Shown here piece after piece: positions 45,001 through 56,749 of a stretch of 64,000 nt of DNA (its first letter is position 1; each line of letters starts with the position of its first letter). A program made the translations under genes and the position numbers. Location: contig OZ024802.1 of the NCBI GenBank assembly GCA_964017045.1, forward strand, positions 7,424,413 through 7,488,412, read 5' to 3'. Origin of the DNA: Omphiscola glabra (Eukaryota; Mollusca; Gastropoda; Lymnaeidae). Below the pieces are notes generated by a model. The model did no database searches, had not been told where the DNA came from, and was given only the letters and a program-made list of their open reading frames with translations.

Positions 45001-45734
45001 TTTTTTTCACATTAAGACACTACCACTGGTCGTCACTTAATGAACGCCAAGACCAGAATTTGGTATTGCCGTGACGCCATCAACGGAGTTTCTACTGATC
45101 GTGCATAAAATTGTTGCAAGTGTTATCACATTATTTGAACGTGATACCAGTAAACATTGGTTTCCATACCTTAACCTACACATTAGCATTATGATATTGG
45201 CTCACAGATATTGATATCTTACGTGTGGCAACTGTGAGTTGGATTGTTATACCGTTATAAATAATATAAAGGTAAAAGAGCTGCTAGCAGAACAAACTTT
45301 CGATAGCCTAGTGTAATCGATTTTGAGTTAAATATCGGATATGTGAGAGACTTTTTATCAATAACTCTAAACTTGTCAGCGTCTTCGTTCATCGTTGACT
45401 ACCTTGCTACGACAGAGTGGAATGCTTGACTTTGATTCATGCTCTTATCAAGCATTTAGCCAAAGCTACCTCACACAAACTGCCTGGAATTATCTCCGAA
45501 AACTGTCGTTTGAGAACCATTGTGTCTAGAGCACGATACATATCAAGTATTTTATAGCTATTTGTATGTAAATAATCAATCACATTGATTTTATTCGTTT
45601 CTTTGTTACTATTTCCCCCTTTGTTACACTGGAATGAATGTGATGTTTGACCGTATGGTATTATGGTGCTGACCATTGAACCGTCAGACAAATACACAAA
45701 ATAACTTGTAAAATACAAGTACTCGATGCGTGTC
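45001..45734. other. No recognised gene
   Basis: Minus frame 45736-45437 has no recognised domain and runs into the next array. Confidence 0.45.
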
Positions 45735-46240
45735 ATAGATAGGCCTTGCTGTCATAGATAGGACTTGTTGTCATAGATATGACCTGTTGTCATAGATAGG
45801 ACTTGTTGTCATAGATAGGACTTGTTGTCATAGATAGGACTTGTTGTCATAGATAGGACTTGTTGTCATGGATATGCCCTGCTGTCAGAGATATACCATG
45901 CTGTCATAAATAAGCCATGCTGTCATAAATAAGCCATGCTGTCATAGATATGCCATGCTCTTAGTTATGCCATGCTGTCATAGTTATGCCATGCCGTCAT
46001 ATATATGCCATGCTCTCATAGTTATGTCATGTTGTCATAGTTATGCCATGCTGTCATAGATATGTCATGCTGTCATAGATATGCCATGCTTTCATAGTTA
46101 TGCCATGCTGTCATAGTTATGCCATGCCGTCATAGTTATGCCATGCCGTCATATATATGCCATGTTATCATAGTTATGTCATGCTGTCATATATATGCCA
46201 TGCTGTCATAGATATGTCATGCTGTCATAGTTATGCCATG
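45735..46240. repeat. 19-bp tandem repeat, about 26 copies in two subtypes
   Basis: Left part uses tgtcatagataggacttgt. From about 45870 on the unit becomes tgtcatagatatgccatgc. The switch shows two homogenised blocks within one array. Confidence 0.93.
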
Positions 46241-46370
46241 CTATCCAGAATCGCTGTATCTGAACTGTTGCGTTTTATTGGACACAAACATAGAGTTGAA
46301 AGATACTCTAGTTCCAAGAATTTGAACAATTTTTGTAATTGGTGGAACTTGTAGTGTGTCTCGTAATTTC

Positions 46371-46475
46371 ATTTCTACAAGTATTATAGCTGACCATCAT
46401 GTCCAATTTCTACAAGTATTATAGCTGACCATCATGTCCAATTTCTACAAGTATTATAGCTGACCATCATGTCCC
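46371..46475. repeat. 35-bp tandem repeat, 3 copies
   Basis: Unit atttctacaagtattatagc + tgaccatcatgtcca; copies differ at the last base. Confidence 0.93.
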
Positions 46476-48773
46476 ATTTCTATAAATATTCAAATTATTT
46501 CAGTGAATACCTATTTTAATCAGCTCCTCCCCCCCCCCACCAAATATAAAAAATAATCATTTCTGAAATTTTCTTATGACCCGTTTATTCGTTTGTTAGT
46601 TAAAAAAAGAAGTTTATTATGAAAATAGTTCTGGATATTACTTGTAAGTTATTTTAACACACACTCAAAGGTAGCAAGGAATCTAAATAAACTAAAGAAC
46701 TTATAAAGCATTTTACTGTAACAGCGTCACAATGGCATGTTGTCAATCATTCAATACTTTCTCCAACTATAACAATAAGCTGGTGCATACCCTGCCCCGA
46801 TATCCTGCAGTCATTACATCACCAAGAAATTAAAAACCCTGGAATCTCAGCCCTATCGTTTGCAGAGACATGTTGCACCAGCTGAGGGCGTCTTTATAAG
46901 AAGAGACATTCTTGAAGTTTCAGTTCAGACTTCATACCAGGAAACTGAAGTCCCCTGAGATCTTATTCTAAATTCTCTTGCAATGATGTAGGTATTTCTT
47001 TATGGATGCCAGTCAGGCCAGGTTGTGTAAAAGGGCCACGGCTTTCGTATAACTTAACTGCTATTGATTAGTGGCGTCTAGTGCTCAGCGGTGTTTCAGA
47101 TGTCCTCACCACGTTCAGTGTTCCACTGGTGGCTGGATGTATTGACCACGTGGGATTGGTCAGAGCTGGAGTTCCATTCAAAGTCATTCGCCATAGAAAC
47201 CACACGTGAGAAAAATTCATGTGACCACGAGACTAAGGATGCTCTTAGGTCAAGGGGGATGTTCATCCAGCAGGTGGAGACGGGGGATACTTTAACACAG
47301 AGATGTTTGTGATGATTATTTAGATTTTGTGACTTTACTTATTATTTTAATTATAATGTCGGTGGAAGAGTTACTGATAGCGCATTGATGTTGTTGGTGG
47401 AATAATCCCGAACTCTTTTTGCATAGGACATGTTAATATTTTGGTATGTTTTCAGGTATTTTAAATGTGCATCTGAGATGAGTGTGTTTGTAAGTATGTA
47501 TAAAATAATATTATTTATCTAGAATTTGATTTTCTCAAGGTTCACTGGACAGTATCATAAAATATTTTGGATTTTTAAAAACTTTCTTTGATTAAAAAAA
47601 AAATCCGTGGTCCCAATTTGAAATGTAGCTCTCTGTACGAAGGCAACACCAACACAAATCTACAAAGCTATTGTAGCGATTCAGTGTTGAGTTGCTATAA
47701 TATAGATTTGTTTATACATTCCTTTAAATGCCACATATATCTTCCCCAACTCTATTCTACTGCACTCCTCTAATGCCATACATGTTTGCAATTACCTGCC
47801 ATTTGGACACAAACATTAACACACAAACTAAACACATACATTTAACACACAACTTTCATTCACGGTCCGTCCACGAAATTACCACCGCGGCGGAAATCGC
47901 AAATAGGTACAAATGGAGCCATTTGTATGGACGGCCATAAAACACTTTTTGGCTTCATTGTGTTTGAAATGTGTCCCAGGTAATGCCCCATGCGTGTCGT
48001 GAATTTAACTCCAGGGGTTAACCTTTAGCTGCCTCACCAATCTATAGCGGTCTCACTAATTCACCAGTTCCAAAAGATCGCCGAAATTATTTTTTTTCAT
48101 TCACGTAGATTTTTTAAATTTATGTCATAAAAATCCTTTATGTTTACAAAATGTATGTCCCGTTTCTATGAGCTAAATGCCTAACAGCTGTTTGTATCGA
48201 ATGCAATTTGTCGGGTGTAAGCAATCTCACAGCTGATCAATTCTTCTATGAATGCTGAATTGAATGAGAAAAAAAAAGTTAAGCATTTATTTTGAAAGTT
48301 GCTATACGTCAAAGACAGTTTGAAGTGTTTCCAAACAGCCCTTTAAATCAATCACAATGGATTGTTCGTAGAGTTGAATTATAAGAAATCACGGATGATT
48401 AAATCCATAAAATATAATCTTTAGTGACACCCTTTATGGTGGCAGTCATTAGTAGGGCCGACAGTGGGATAGATCTATTCATGGCAGTTTAGTGCTTGCA
48501 GTAGCACCAGTTTGTTTGACAACCGTGTCAGGACAGCTCATGTTTGTACGGTTACTGGACAGTTCGTACCCTCGGGTGTCACGTGGCCAACAGGCAGGCT
48601 AGGATCGTGAACATGGCTTGGATTAGGATTAGGATGATATTAGAAAAGGTTTCGCTAGTGAGCCATGGTGTAGATGTTGTGTAGGAAGTGTTCTTCGTGA
48701 ACTTGGTTTGATTGTGTGGCTTTATCAGAGCTGTTCCAGTCTACGGGATAGGGAACTGCTTTGATCATGTTTG
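46476..48773. other. No recognised gene
   Basis: About 2.3 kb. Open frames 47091-47312 and 47588-47940 have no domain. A poly(C) run lies at about 46529. Confidence 0.5.
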
Positions 48774-48917
48774 ATTTTGTAATCTCTAACACAATCGACT
48801 ACACAGAGTTCATCAAATAGCAGATATCATGCAGTTCACGTGTGTTTTTGTAATCTCTAAAACACAATCGTCTACACAGCGTTCATCAAATAGCAGATAT
48901 CATGCAACTGACATGTG
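48774..48917. repeat. Tandem duplication, about 70 bp x 2
   Basis: ttttgtaatctctaacacaa, gttcatcaaatagcagatat and catgca recur in the same order at about 48774 and 48846 with small changes. Confidence 0.9.
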
Positions 48918-50170
48918 TTTTTCTAACCACATTTAACTATGTGTTGGCTTTGACAACACAGGAAGTGTGTGTGCTTTTCTCTGGAAAACGAAATTGTTTT
49001 AAATGACAGATAATATTTCGGGAGTTGTGATGATGATTTAAAAAAAAAATATTGTAATCTTGCGAAGGACTAGCTTTATGTATCGATTTTGTTGCAAAGT
49101 TTTCTGTGATGTTAAGACGAAGAAGAATAATTACAAATTCCTAAATGTGACACGAAGTAAACGAAGTGTACGAACTCGTTCATTTCGGTAAAATTTACCT
49201 TTATGTAAATCAATGAATAATTAGGTCATTAGAGTTGCATCTCGACAGGGTGAGCTGCAAAAATTATAGAATTATTTTATCTGCATGCAGATGCACTCGA
49301 CGTGTCGCTATAAATGGAGATAACAAACCACAAGAACAGCTGGTGCTCACTATTTACTTAATGGTACATGAAAGGTATAAGCACAATTCATTACTTTTCT
49401 TTCCTAAATTTAAAAATTCCCTAGTTTTGGTAACTGTCTTGTTATTCCATATTCAAGTAGAAGTTTTAACAGTCTAACGCAAGTTTCAAAGCAATGCTTG
49501 GGCACGCCCCTGGGGCGTGACATTGGGAATACTTTTGTGATTTCTTCAGAATAATTTGTCTTACATAACAAATAAAATTACCAAAAAAAAAAATACATAG
49601 CTAGTGGTTATGTGAATCGCTTCAAATTCTTTATATAGGCTATGAAATTTTTCACATTACCCCAACACAACATGAAGAGAGTTTTTAAAATTCTATATCA
49701 CCAATGCATAGCACGTCTTTAGAATTCGATGAAGTAGGCAAAAGGTAAATGGTTCAATAAATTTATCCTTTCAGAAAATCCCCCCCCCCCTGCTCCAGTT
49801 ATATCAAGTTGCACATTTTGTTTAAAGTAAAAAGACATGTCCTCAGCGATAAGCGATTCTTCCCTGTTATGGTGTTGTGTTTGCTTTGCGAATTCTAAAA
49901 CGACTTCCTTAATTGAGGCAAACACGATTATGTCACACTATAGTGTGATACACGCCCGAGTTCTATGGGGCACACAGAAGAAAGGGCCATCTTATGAGGA
50001 CCATACTGGCATGCCTTGTATCTGATACATTAGAGCAGGGCCTTTGAAAAGACCACGTGACGCCTTTCGTGGTCTCTGTTCCACGCAAAGAGATTAAATT
50101 ATTCTTTTGTCGTGCCGTCTGCTTTTTAAGTGTTTTATTGAAGGGAAAATCGGAAGTATATCAGGAGATA
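48918..50170. other. No recognised gene
   Basis: Includes a short (C)10 run at 49779. Nothing coding recognised. Confidence 0.5.
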
Positions 50171-50177
50171 GAGAGGA

Positions 50178-50571
50178 ATATGATCATGTGTGGCGGGTAT
50201 GGTCATGTGTGGCAGGGGGGAGTATGATCATGTGTGGCAGGGGGAGTATGATCTTGTGTGGCAGCGAGGAGTATGGTCATGTGTGGCAGGGGGAGTATGA
50301 TCAAATGTGGCAGGAGGGAGTATGATCTTTTGTGGCAGGGGGTAGTATGATCATGTGTGGCAGCGAAGAATGTGATCATGTGTGGCAGGGGGAGTATGAT
50401 CAAATGTGGCAGGGGGGGAGTATGATCATGTGCGGCAGGGGGAGTAGGATCATGTGTGGTAGCGGGAGAGCAGGATCATGTGTGGCAGGGGGAGTATGAT
50501 CTTGTGTGGCAGCGAGGAGTATGATCATGTGTGGTAGCGGAGAGTATGATCATGTGTGGCTAACCCATTAT
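50178..50571. repeat. G-rich minisatellite, about 25 bp, about 15 copies
   Basis: Variable unit gtatgatcatgtgtggcagg + gggga with length changes in the G run and swaps such as caaatg and cttgtg. The plus frame 50107-50325 and minus frame 50403-50203 are artefacts. Confidence 0.92.
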
Positions 50572-50574
50572 AAA

Positions 50575-51190
50575 GACCGTTTGGGATAGAGTAAAGCTTG
50601 CTAATACTATAGATATAAAGCTTATCTTTAAACTTAAAAGTTGTTTTCTTGATATGTACAATAAAGCATTTCAGAATTTTTATTTGATTTGCCACTTCAA
50701 ATATTTTCCACTGGGCAGAAATCTAAATCTAATTTATTGTCATTGATGCATCCACTACACCGCATACAGTGTTTACATTCCAACAACAAAGCGAATAGAA
50801 TGACCTGTTGATACTTGGTTTTTGTTGTCACTTCATTTTCTTCACATGTTTTACTTCTATTGTTCAATATTATATATATATCATACACCGGTACTCATCC
50901 AGTTGATTTTCACTTTTTTGTTTAGTTGTATAACTACCAGGCACTCGCCCCCGGCACAATAAGGCGACCAATCAGATCAGCGGACTTTCTTTTATTCTCT
51001 TACAAGTTTCTTCAATATTCGTGCTAAGATCACTTTAACATCACAACATGAAAAAAGATATGTTGACTTAACAATTTTAACAGATATACAAATAATTTGA
51101 GTTCCTTTGACTAATTACGCTATCTACTTCTGCCATAAAATAAGGCAAATTCTGAAGATACTTTCTTTGTATTCAGACCTTGTGAAAAAT
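50575..51190. other. No recognised gene
   Basis: AT-rich. Might hold downstream parts of the minus-strand candidate gene starting at 51591, but no exon could be defined. Confidence 0.4.
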
Positions 51191-51272
51191 CAATTCTATT
51201 ATCCACAAGTTGTCTGTTTGGATCTCGCTGTTAGTTTTGGTTGGCTTATAAAGTTAGTTTTGGTTGGCTTAC

Positions 51273-51591
51273 AAATTAAGATCTGAAATGTGTGGTAGAC
51301 AACGAACCACTTAGAGATACATTGATAGTGTAAAGTTATTCCTTCGCTGACATCGGGTTCTATAGTGAGCTCAAAATCTTTTGTTCGATTATAATTCGTT
51401 GAAAGAAAAGGTTGAAATCGATCCGTTCTCACTTGTATAGCGGTTATAACCGTAGTCGACTCTATTTTTTCAACTGGTTTCAGTGAATTTGTATTTGTGA
51501 GCTTTAATGTATCAACGCCTTTAAAGTACCTTAAATAACCTCTAGTTAACCTTTGCCAATATTTCGTAGCGGAAAGTGGACGATTCTCCAT
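51273..51591 (-). CDS. Candidate first coding exon of an unknown gene
   Basis: The minus frame opens with MENRPLSATKYWQRLTRGYL and runs 106 codons to a possible splice donor, GTAAGC (51272-51267), with the frame remaining open to 51199. The composition is protein-like (mixed polar, few low-complexity runs), for example FELTIEPDVSEGITLHYQCI. No family is recognised. Its start lies 138 bp from the ATG of the plus-strand candidate exon, head to head, which would fit a shared bidirectional promoter. It could still be a chance ORF; an RNA read would settle it. Confidence 0.35.
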
Positions 51592-51729
51592 TGATTGTTC
51601 AATGCACTGCGGACAACGTGACCCATTTTGTCCTATATCTCATTGCTCATCTCAATGTGTACGAAACTTAACACTAAAAGGCCAAAAAGGTTACACACCA
51701 GACAGTTTCACAGAAACAAATCAGCAACC

Positions 51730-52017
51730 ATGCTGAGAGCGGAAGGTGACAGGGCAGTGGTCAGTGACTCTGTGGCCTGGCAGTCAGGCCGTTGGTCAGC
51801 CGAGTCACCAGGAGGGACCAGCGAGTGGGAAGAGACCGTTCCCTTCACCATTTCTCCGAGCAGCATCAGCAAAAGTGAGCTCAATCAATACTGCTCAGCA
51901 AGATTTCGATCATCTTTGCCGGACTTTCCCGAAGAGATCAAGGCGATGTCTAAAATCCGAGTCACTACCTACGTGCCGACACTTGTGATTAATGGACGAC
52001 TGGACGTGGAAGATGAT
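51730..52017 (+). CDS. Candidate first coding exon of an unknown gene
   Basis: From an ATG in good context (aaccATGc) the frame runs exactly 96 codons to a consensus splice donor, gat|gtaagt at 52018, in phase 0. The open frame continues only 16 codons past it. Codon use is more G+C-rich than the surroundings. The peptide begins MLRAEGDRAVVSDSVAWQSG and ends VINGRLDVEDD, with Ser/Thr/Pro-rich middle. Upstream in-frame ATGs (51628, 51655) exist, but the 51730 start is preferred because the earlier residues are K/R-rich and AT-rich. No known domain. Downstream exons are not visible; a 1.6-kb microsatellite follows in the putative intron. Second-best host-gene candidate in the window. Confidence 0.45.
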
Positions 52018-52369
52018 GTAAGTTTAATTCTATCTAACATGGTCATTCTTTATCAACCCGTCTGACATTGTCACAATCATCCCAACTCTAATAATCTAAC
52101 ACAGATGGAATGGTTAAAATAATAATATAATTAACTTGCTGTTTTAATAATTATATTTAAGGCATCTTAAAACTAACACAAACACCTCAGAGACGTCATT
52201 TGGATAGGGCAAGGGGACATCAACCCCTCCACCCCAAACGATTGCAGGTTTTATTTAAATTGCCATGTACTTTTGCACCTTTTTAGTAATTAACAACCCA
52301 ACAAGCTTGCCAAGTTTTGCTTTCTCCCCCCCCCCGTTTTTTTTTGTTGAAGAAACTGAAATGATGTTC

Positions 52370-52371
<2 letters not shown>

Positions 52372-52404
<33 letters not shown>
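52372..52404. repeat. (CA)n microsatellite
   Basis: About 16 CA units. Confidence 0.95.
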
Positions 52405-52408
<4 letters not shown>

Positions 52409-52589
52409 CCACTCGTTCACACATTTACAGCTTAGTAGCTCGCCTGAAACATTGTTTCAAACTTAATGTGTGAGCCCTTCAACATTTCATCACAACAAAA
52501 ATAACAACAATAATATATTAAGAGAATAGATGACATTTAAACTAATGTAATTACATTGTTAGGGAGTAAAATACATTTATACTGGTAAT

Positions 52590-54184
52590 ATATATATATA
52601 GAGAGAGATATAGAGAGAGATATAGAGAGAGATATATAGAGAGATATAGAGAGAGATATAGAGAGAGATATAGAGAGAGATATAGAGAGAGAGAGAGATA
52701 TAGAGAGAGATATAGAGAAAGATATATATAGAGAGAGATATAGAGAGAGATATAGAGAGAGATATATATAGAGAGAGAGATATAGAGAGAGATATAGAGA
52801 GAGATATATATAGAGAGAGAGAGATATAGAGAGAGATATATATAGAGAGAGAGAGATATAGAGAGAGAGATATATATAGAGAGAGAGATATAGAGAGAGA
52901 TATAGAGAGAGATATAGAGAGAGATATATATATAGAGAGAGATATATAGAGAGAGATATAGAGAGAGATATATAGAGAGAGAGAGATATAGAGAGAGATA
53001 TAGAGAGAGATATAGAGAGAGATATAGAGAGAGATATATAGAGATATATATAGAGAGAGAGATATATAGAGAGAGATATATATATAGAGAGAGAGATATA
53101 GAGAGAGATATATATATAGAGAGAGATATATAGAGAGAGAGATATATAGAGAGAGATATAGAGAGAGATATAGAGAGAGATATAGAGAGAGATATAGAGA
53201 GAGATATAGAGAGAGAGATATAGAGAGAGATATAGAGAGAGATATAGAGAGAGATATAGAGAGAGATATAGAGAGAGATATAGAGAGAGATATAGAGAGA
53301 GATATAGAGAGAGATATAGAGAGAGATATAGAGAGAGATATAGAGAGAGATATAGAGAGAGATATAGAGAGAGATATAGAGAGAGATATATAGAGAGAGA
53401 GATATAGAGAGAGAGATATAGAGAGAGATATAGAGAGAGAGAGATATATATATATAGAGATATATATATATATATATAGAGAGATATAGAGAGAGATATA
53501 GAGAGAGAGAGAGATATATAGAGATATATATATATATATAGAGAGAGAGATATATATATAGAGAGAGAGAGATATAGAGAGAGATATAGAGAGAGATATA
53601 GAGAGAGATATAGAGAGAGATATAGAGAGAGATATAGAGAGAGATATAGAGAAAGATATAGAGAGAGATATAGAGAGAGATATAGAGAGAGATATAGAGA
53701 GAGATATAGAGAGAGATATAGAGAGAGATATAGAGAGAGATATAGAGAGAGATATATAGAGAGAGAGATATAGAGAGAGATATAGAGAGAGAGAGAGATA
53801 TATAGAGAGAGATATATATATATATATAGAGAGATATAGAGAGAGATATAGAGAGAGAGAGATATATAGAGATATATATATATATATAGAGAGATATATA
53901 TATATATAGAGAGAGAGAGATATAGAGAGAGATATAGAGAGAGATATAGAGAGAGATATAGAGAGAGATATAGAGAGAGATATAGAGAGAGATATAGAGA
54001 GAGATATAGAGAGAGATATAGAGAGAGATATAGAGAGAGATATAGAGAGAGATATAGAGAGAGATATAGAGAGAGATATAGAGAGAGATATAGAGAGAGA
54101 TATAGAGAGAGATATAGAGAGAGATATAGAGAGAGATATAGAGAGAGATATAGAGAGAGATATATATATAGAGAGAGAGATATA
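52590..54184. repeat. 1.6-kb (TATAGAGAGAGA)n microsatellite with TA and GA variants
   Basis: Dominant 12-bp unit tatagagagaga in long pure runs (for example 53163-53390 and 53925-54160). Blocks with longer TA tracts (near 53450-53560 and 53810-53910) alternate with it. One strand is purine-rich with TA steps. The two TA-rich blocks and their flanks look like a duplication about 360 bp apart. Confidence 0.97.
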
Positions 54185-54902
54185 CCAGAAATAAATAATT
54201 AAAGCCCTGCCCAGAAAACTCTCCTTATTTCGCTCGGGAGCCTCCAGTGCCTTTCATGTCCGCTCCCCTACCTCGATCCCACCCCCCACAATCTCCGATC
54301 TTAATTATCGATCCTAATCACTTTCCGATAGTTTGTAACGCCCTGCACATCAAAGACTCAAACTTTTTTGTTTACGCGCGATAATTCAACAAAACTTCAC
54401 AAAGTCACAAAATGTTTGTGAATGTTTTCATGTACGGTCTTTGATAACGGTCGTTGAAAGCACAACTTCTATTTATGTTATACAATCCATTGAAAAGGCT
54501 CTTGATCTTACCAACCTCACCACTTGTTTTAATACCACTTTCATAAATAAAATTGCGCCAACTTTCGTTTTCTTAATATTGGCGAGAGCCGCGCAAAAAA
54601 TCTAAGGAATAAGCTTAAGGAATGTTAGAGCACACGAGGGTAAATGTGTAGTTCACAGATCAGCTAGTTTATTGTTGAAAAAAAATCAGTACAAAGATGT
54701 GGAAAAAATGTTGGGTGATCCGAGGCTAGCTAATTTATAATTAGATTAAGTCAACAAAAAACACGATATGACCGTTAATCGCTGCTAGTTTATAGCTATA
54801 AAATGTCTATCCCGGCGCTATGGACTACGATTTATTGATTGTTTTGTCACGTGATACGTGTAAAAACGAGTAAGACTTCCGGGAGGCTGTCTGCAACACA
54901 CT
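54185..54902. other. No recognised gene
   Basis: AT-rich sequence after the microsatellite; no open frame of note. Confidence 0.5.
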
Positions 54903-55622
54903 AGTGCTCACAAATTTTTCTTCAAACAACTTTCTTCCTTTAATCATAACTGAATTATAATTATTGTCACATTTATGAATGTCATTTAAAAACACGTGTA
55001 TTCAAGAATATTTTGAAAAGTAAAATTTTTAATTAAGGGGCTGTCCATAAATTATGTTATCGAAATAGGGGGGAGGGGGGTCTGAAAATTTTTGACAATT
55101 GTTGACAAGGGGGAGGGGGGGAGGTCAAGAAAAGTTGACGTCAACAATGTTACTTTTTAAAAATAAATTTAATTTCATAATTTAGAATTTATTAAACTTT
55201 TTTCTAAACATTTTACTTTTATTCACTTTTTTGTTGTAGTTGTAAACTAGTCTATTTAAAATATTGTTTTCCCCCCCCCCATTTTATCTTTATTTTTTTT
55301 TGGGTGGGGGTAATCAAATGTTGACGTAATTTTATAGGGGGGGTCTCTGGAAGTTTGACAAGTTGTTGACAAGGGGGAGGGGGGAGGTAAAAATTGCCAA
55401 AAATTTTTTGACATAATTAATGGACAGCCCCTAACATTGGGAAAGCGCTGATGGAGACAAAAATTTTGCTTTTAAATTAATGATAATGGCTGATCAGCTG
55501 TTATCTGTTGTTATGTGTTGTTATGTGTAGCTATGTGTAGCAGACAGCCTACCAATGGCTTGTTCATATCACGTGACAAAACAAGGAAGTGACTAATCGT
55601 AGTCCATTGAGCAAGCTAAGGG
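54903..55622. repeat. Dispersed repeat DR-B, copy 2 (long form)
   Basis: Ends (54903-54965 and 55548-55622) match DR-B copy 1 at 21848-21962. The middle holds extra sequence including the MITE at 55037-55431. Either copy 1 lost the middle or copy 2 gained it. Confidence 0.65.
55037..55431. mobile_element. MITE, 395 bp, with long inverted repeats
   Basis: Left end ggggctgtccataaattatg and right end (reverse complement ggggctgtccattaattatg) match at 19 of 20 bases. Subterminal blocks (gggggaggggggtct, tttgacaa-ttgttgacaagg) are repeated in direct orientation in both halves. TAA lies on both sides. This terminus is a widespread animal MITE type; no transposase is encoded, and the superfamily is left open (TTAA or TA targeting both possible). 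Confidence 0.85.
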
Positions 55623-55678
55623 AAAACCCTGCATGGCCCAACATGGCATCTTCTCCTTTAATTTAATGTTCAAGTTCA

Positions 55679-55855
55679 TGCTACGATCTGCTATTAGGGG
55701 ATAAGCAGTTCGATAGCTTCGTTACGTCTAGGGGTAATTATTCAACAAATCAATGATCTACATGACATACTGCTCTCTATTTAATAAGGAGGGAGTCGTC
55801 TTTCATCCGATTTCTCTCTGCAACTTCATTACCACTTGTAACTATTCACTCAGTT
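55679..55855 (-). repeat. Truncated solo-LTR-like repeat
   Basis: tgctacgatctgctattagg and cgttacgtctaggggtaatt + attcaacaaatcaatgatct closely match 19180-19360, then similarity stops near 55855. Confidence 0.6.
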
Positions 55856-56052
55856 GCTGTGGTGAACACAGAGATGATAGATAGCTACATTGATGTATTC
55901 TAAAACTGTCAGTGCCACATCCACAAAAAAGGAATTATCAAGTCCACTTGACACAACTCAGCACTTTATTTAAATTGTATTCACATAATAAATAATAAAA
56001 TATCACCTTCAACACAGGATATATACATACATATATATATGTATCTTATATA

Positions 56053-56177
56053 TATTAAGCTTCTGGTATTACTCGTGTATTGCTTCCTAATTTACTGCTT
56101 CCATTTCCGGCTTCTTTCTAATCAGTGAATTAAGTATTGAGAGTATATTGCAAATAATTCTATATGTTAGAAAGACT
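56053..56177. repeat. Dispersed repeat DR-C, copy 2
   Basis: Aligns with 22688-22812. Directly followed by hammerhead-like copy D. Confidence 0.7.
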
Positions 56178-56247
56178 GTATTTAATCTATTTGAATGAAA
56201 AAGTAGATCTAGGTGTGTTGCTTGGATACAAAGACAAGACAATACGA

Positions 56248-56285
56248 TGTGAACGTTTCGGCTTAGAGCCTTCTTCAGCGAACAG
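56248..56285 (-). ncRNA. Hammerhead-ribozyme-like motif, copy D
   Basis: Minus strand reads CUGAAGA (N7 may be any base, so the box is consensus), AGGCUCUAAGCC hairpin, GAAACGUU. Stem III would again be the ACGU pair. Stem I starts with a G-C pair and then weakens. Flanks align with copies A and C (agagcacagtaaaa, ctttag-gatctcctt). Same extra A before stem II. Confidence 0.45.
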
Positions 56286-56564
56286 GACAAATAAATATAC
56301 GACAAGAAATAGAGCACAGTAAAAAGCAACTTTAGCGATCTCCTTCGTTGTTGCCGAATGAAGGATACTAAGAAAGGATTGACAAATAATAAAATTCTAA
56401 AAAGAGCAAGTGACAAAAAGATTAGTTCAAGTTGTTGTTTTTGTTCATCCGTCAAAATCGACACGGACCATCTAGTCATCCGGTTAAGGGTGGAGTGGGT
56501 TACGGTGAGTGCGTAGTCCGATACGTGCTCGGAAAACGAAGGGTCAAGTAGAAAAAGTACTTTA

Positions 56565-56720
56565 TTTGCAGTTTTTAGAAAAGTGAGTTTAACGTTTTTT
56601 AATTCTTATTTAAATACTTTAAAAGCTGGCCGAGGTAACTCTGAATCAAACACTTGTGGACATTTGTCATTAATGATATTTACAGAGATGATTCAGGGGA
56701 AGTAATCTAATATCATGCCT
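56565..56720. repeat. Inverted dispersed repeat, partner of 24361-24520
   Basis: See partner. Here it adjoins the 3' side of a LINE fragment; there it adjoins a LINE RT fragment. It may be a shared LINE 3' region or a separate repeat. Confidence 0.8.
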
Positions 56721-56749
56721 GTCTTAATTCATTTTTGAAAAATTGTAAC

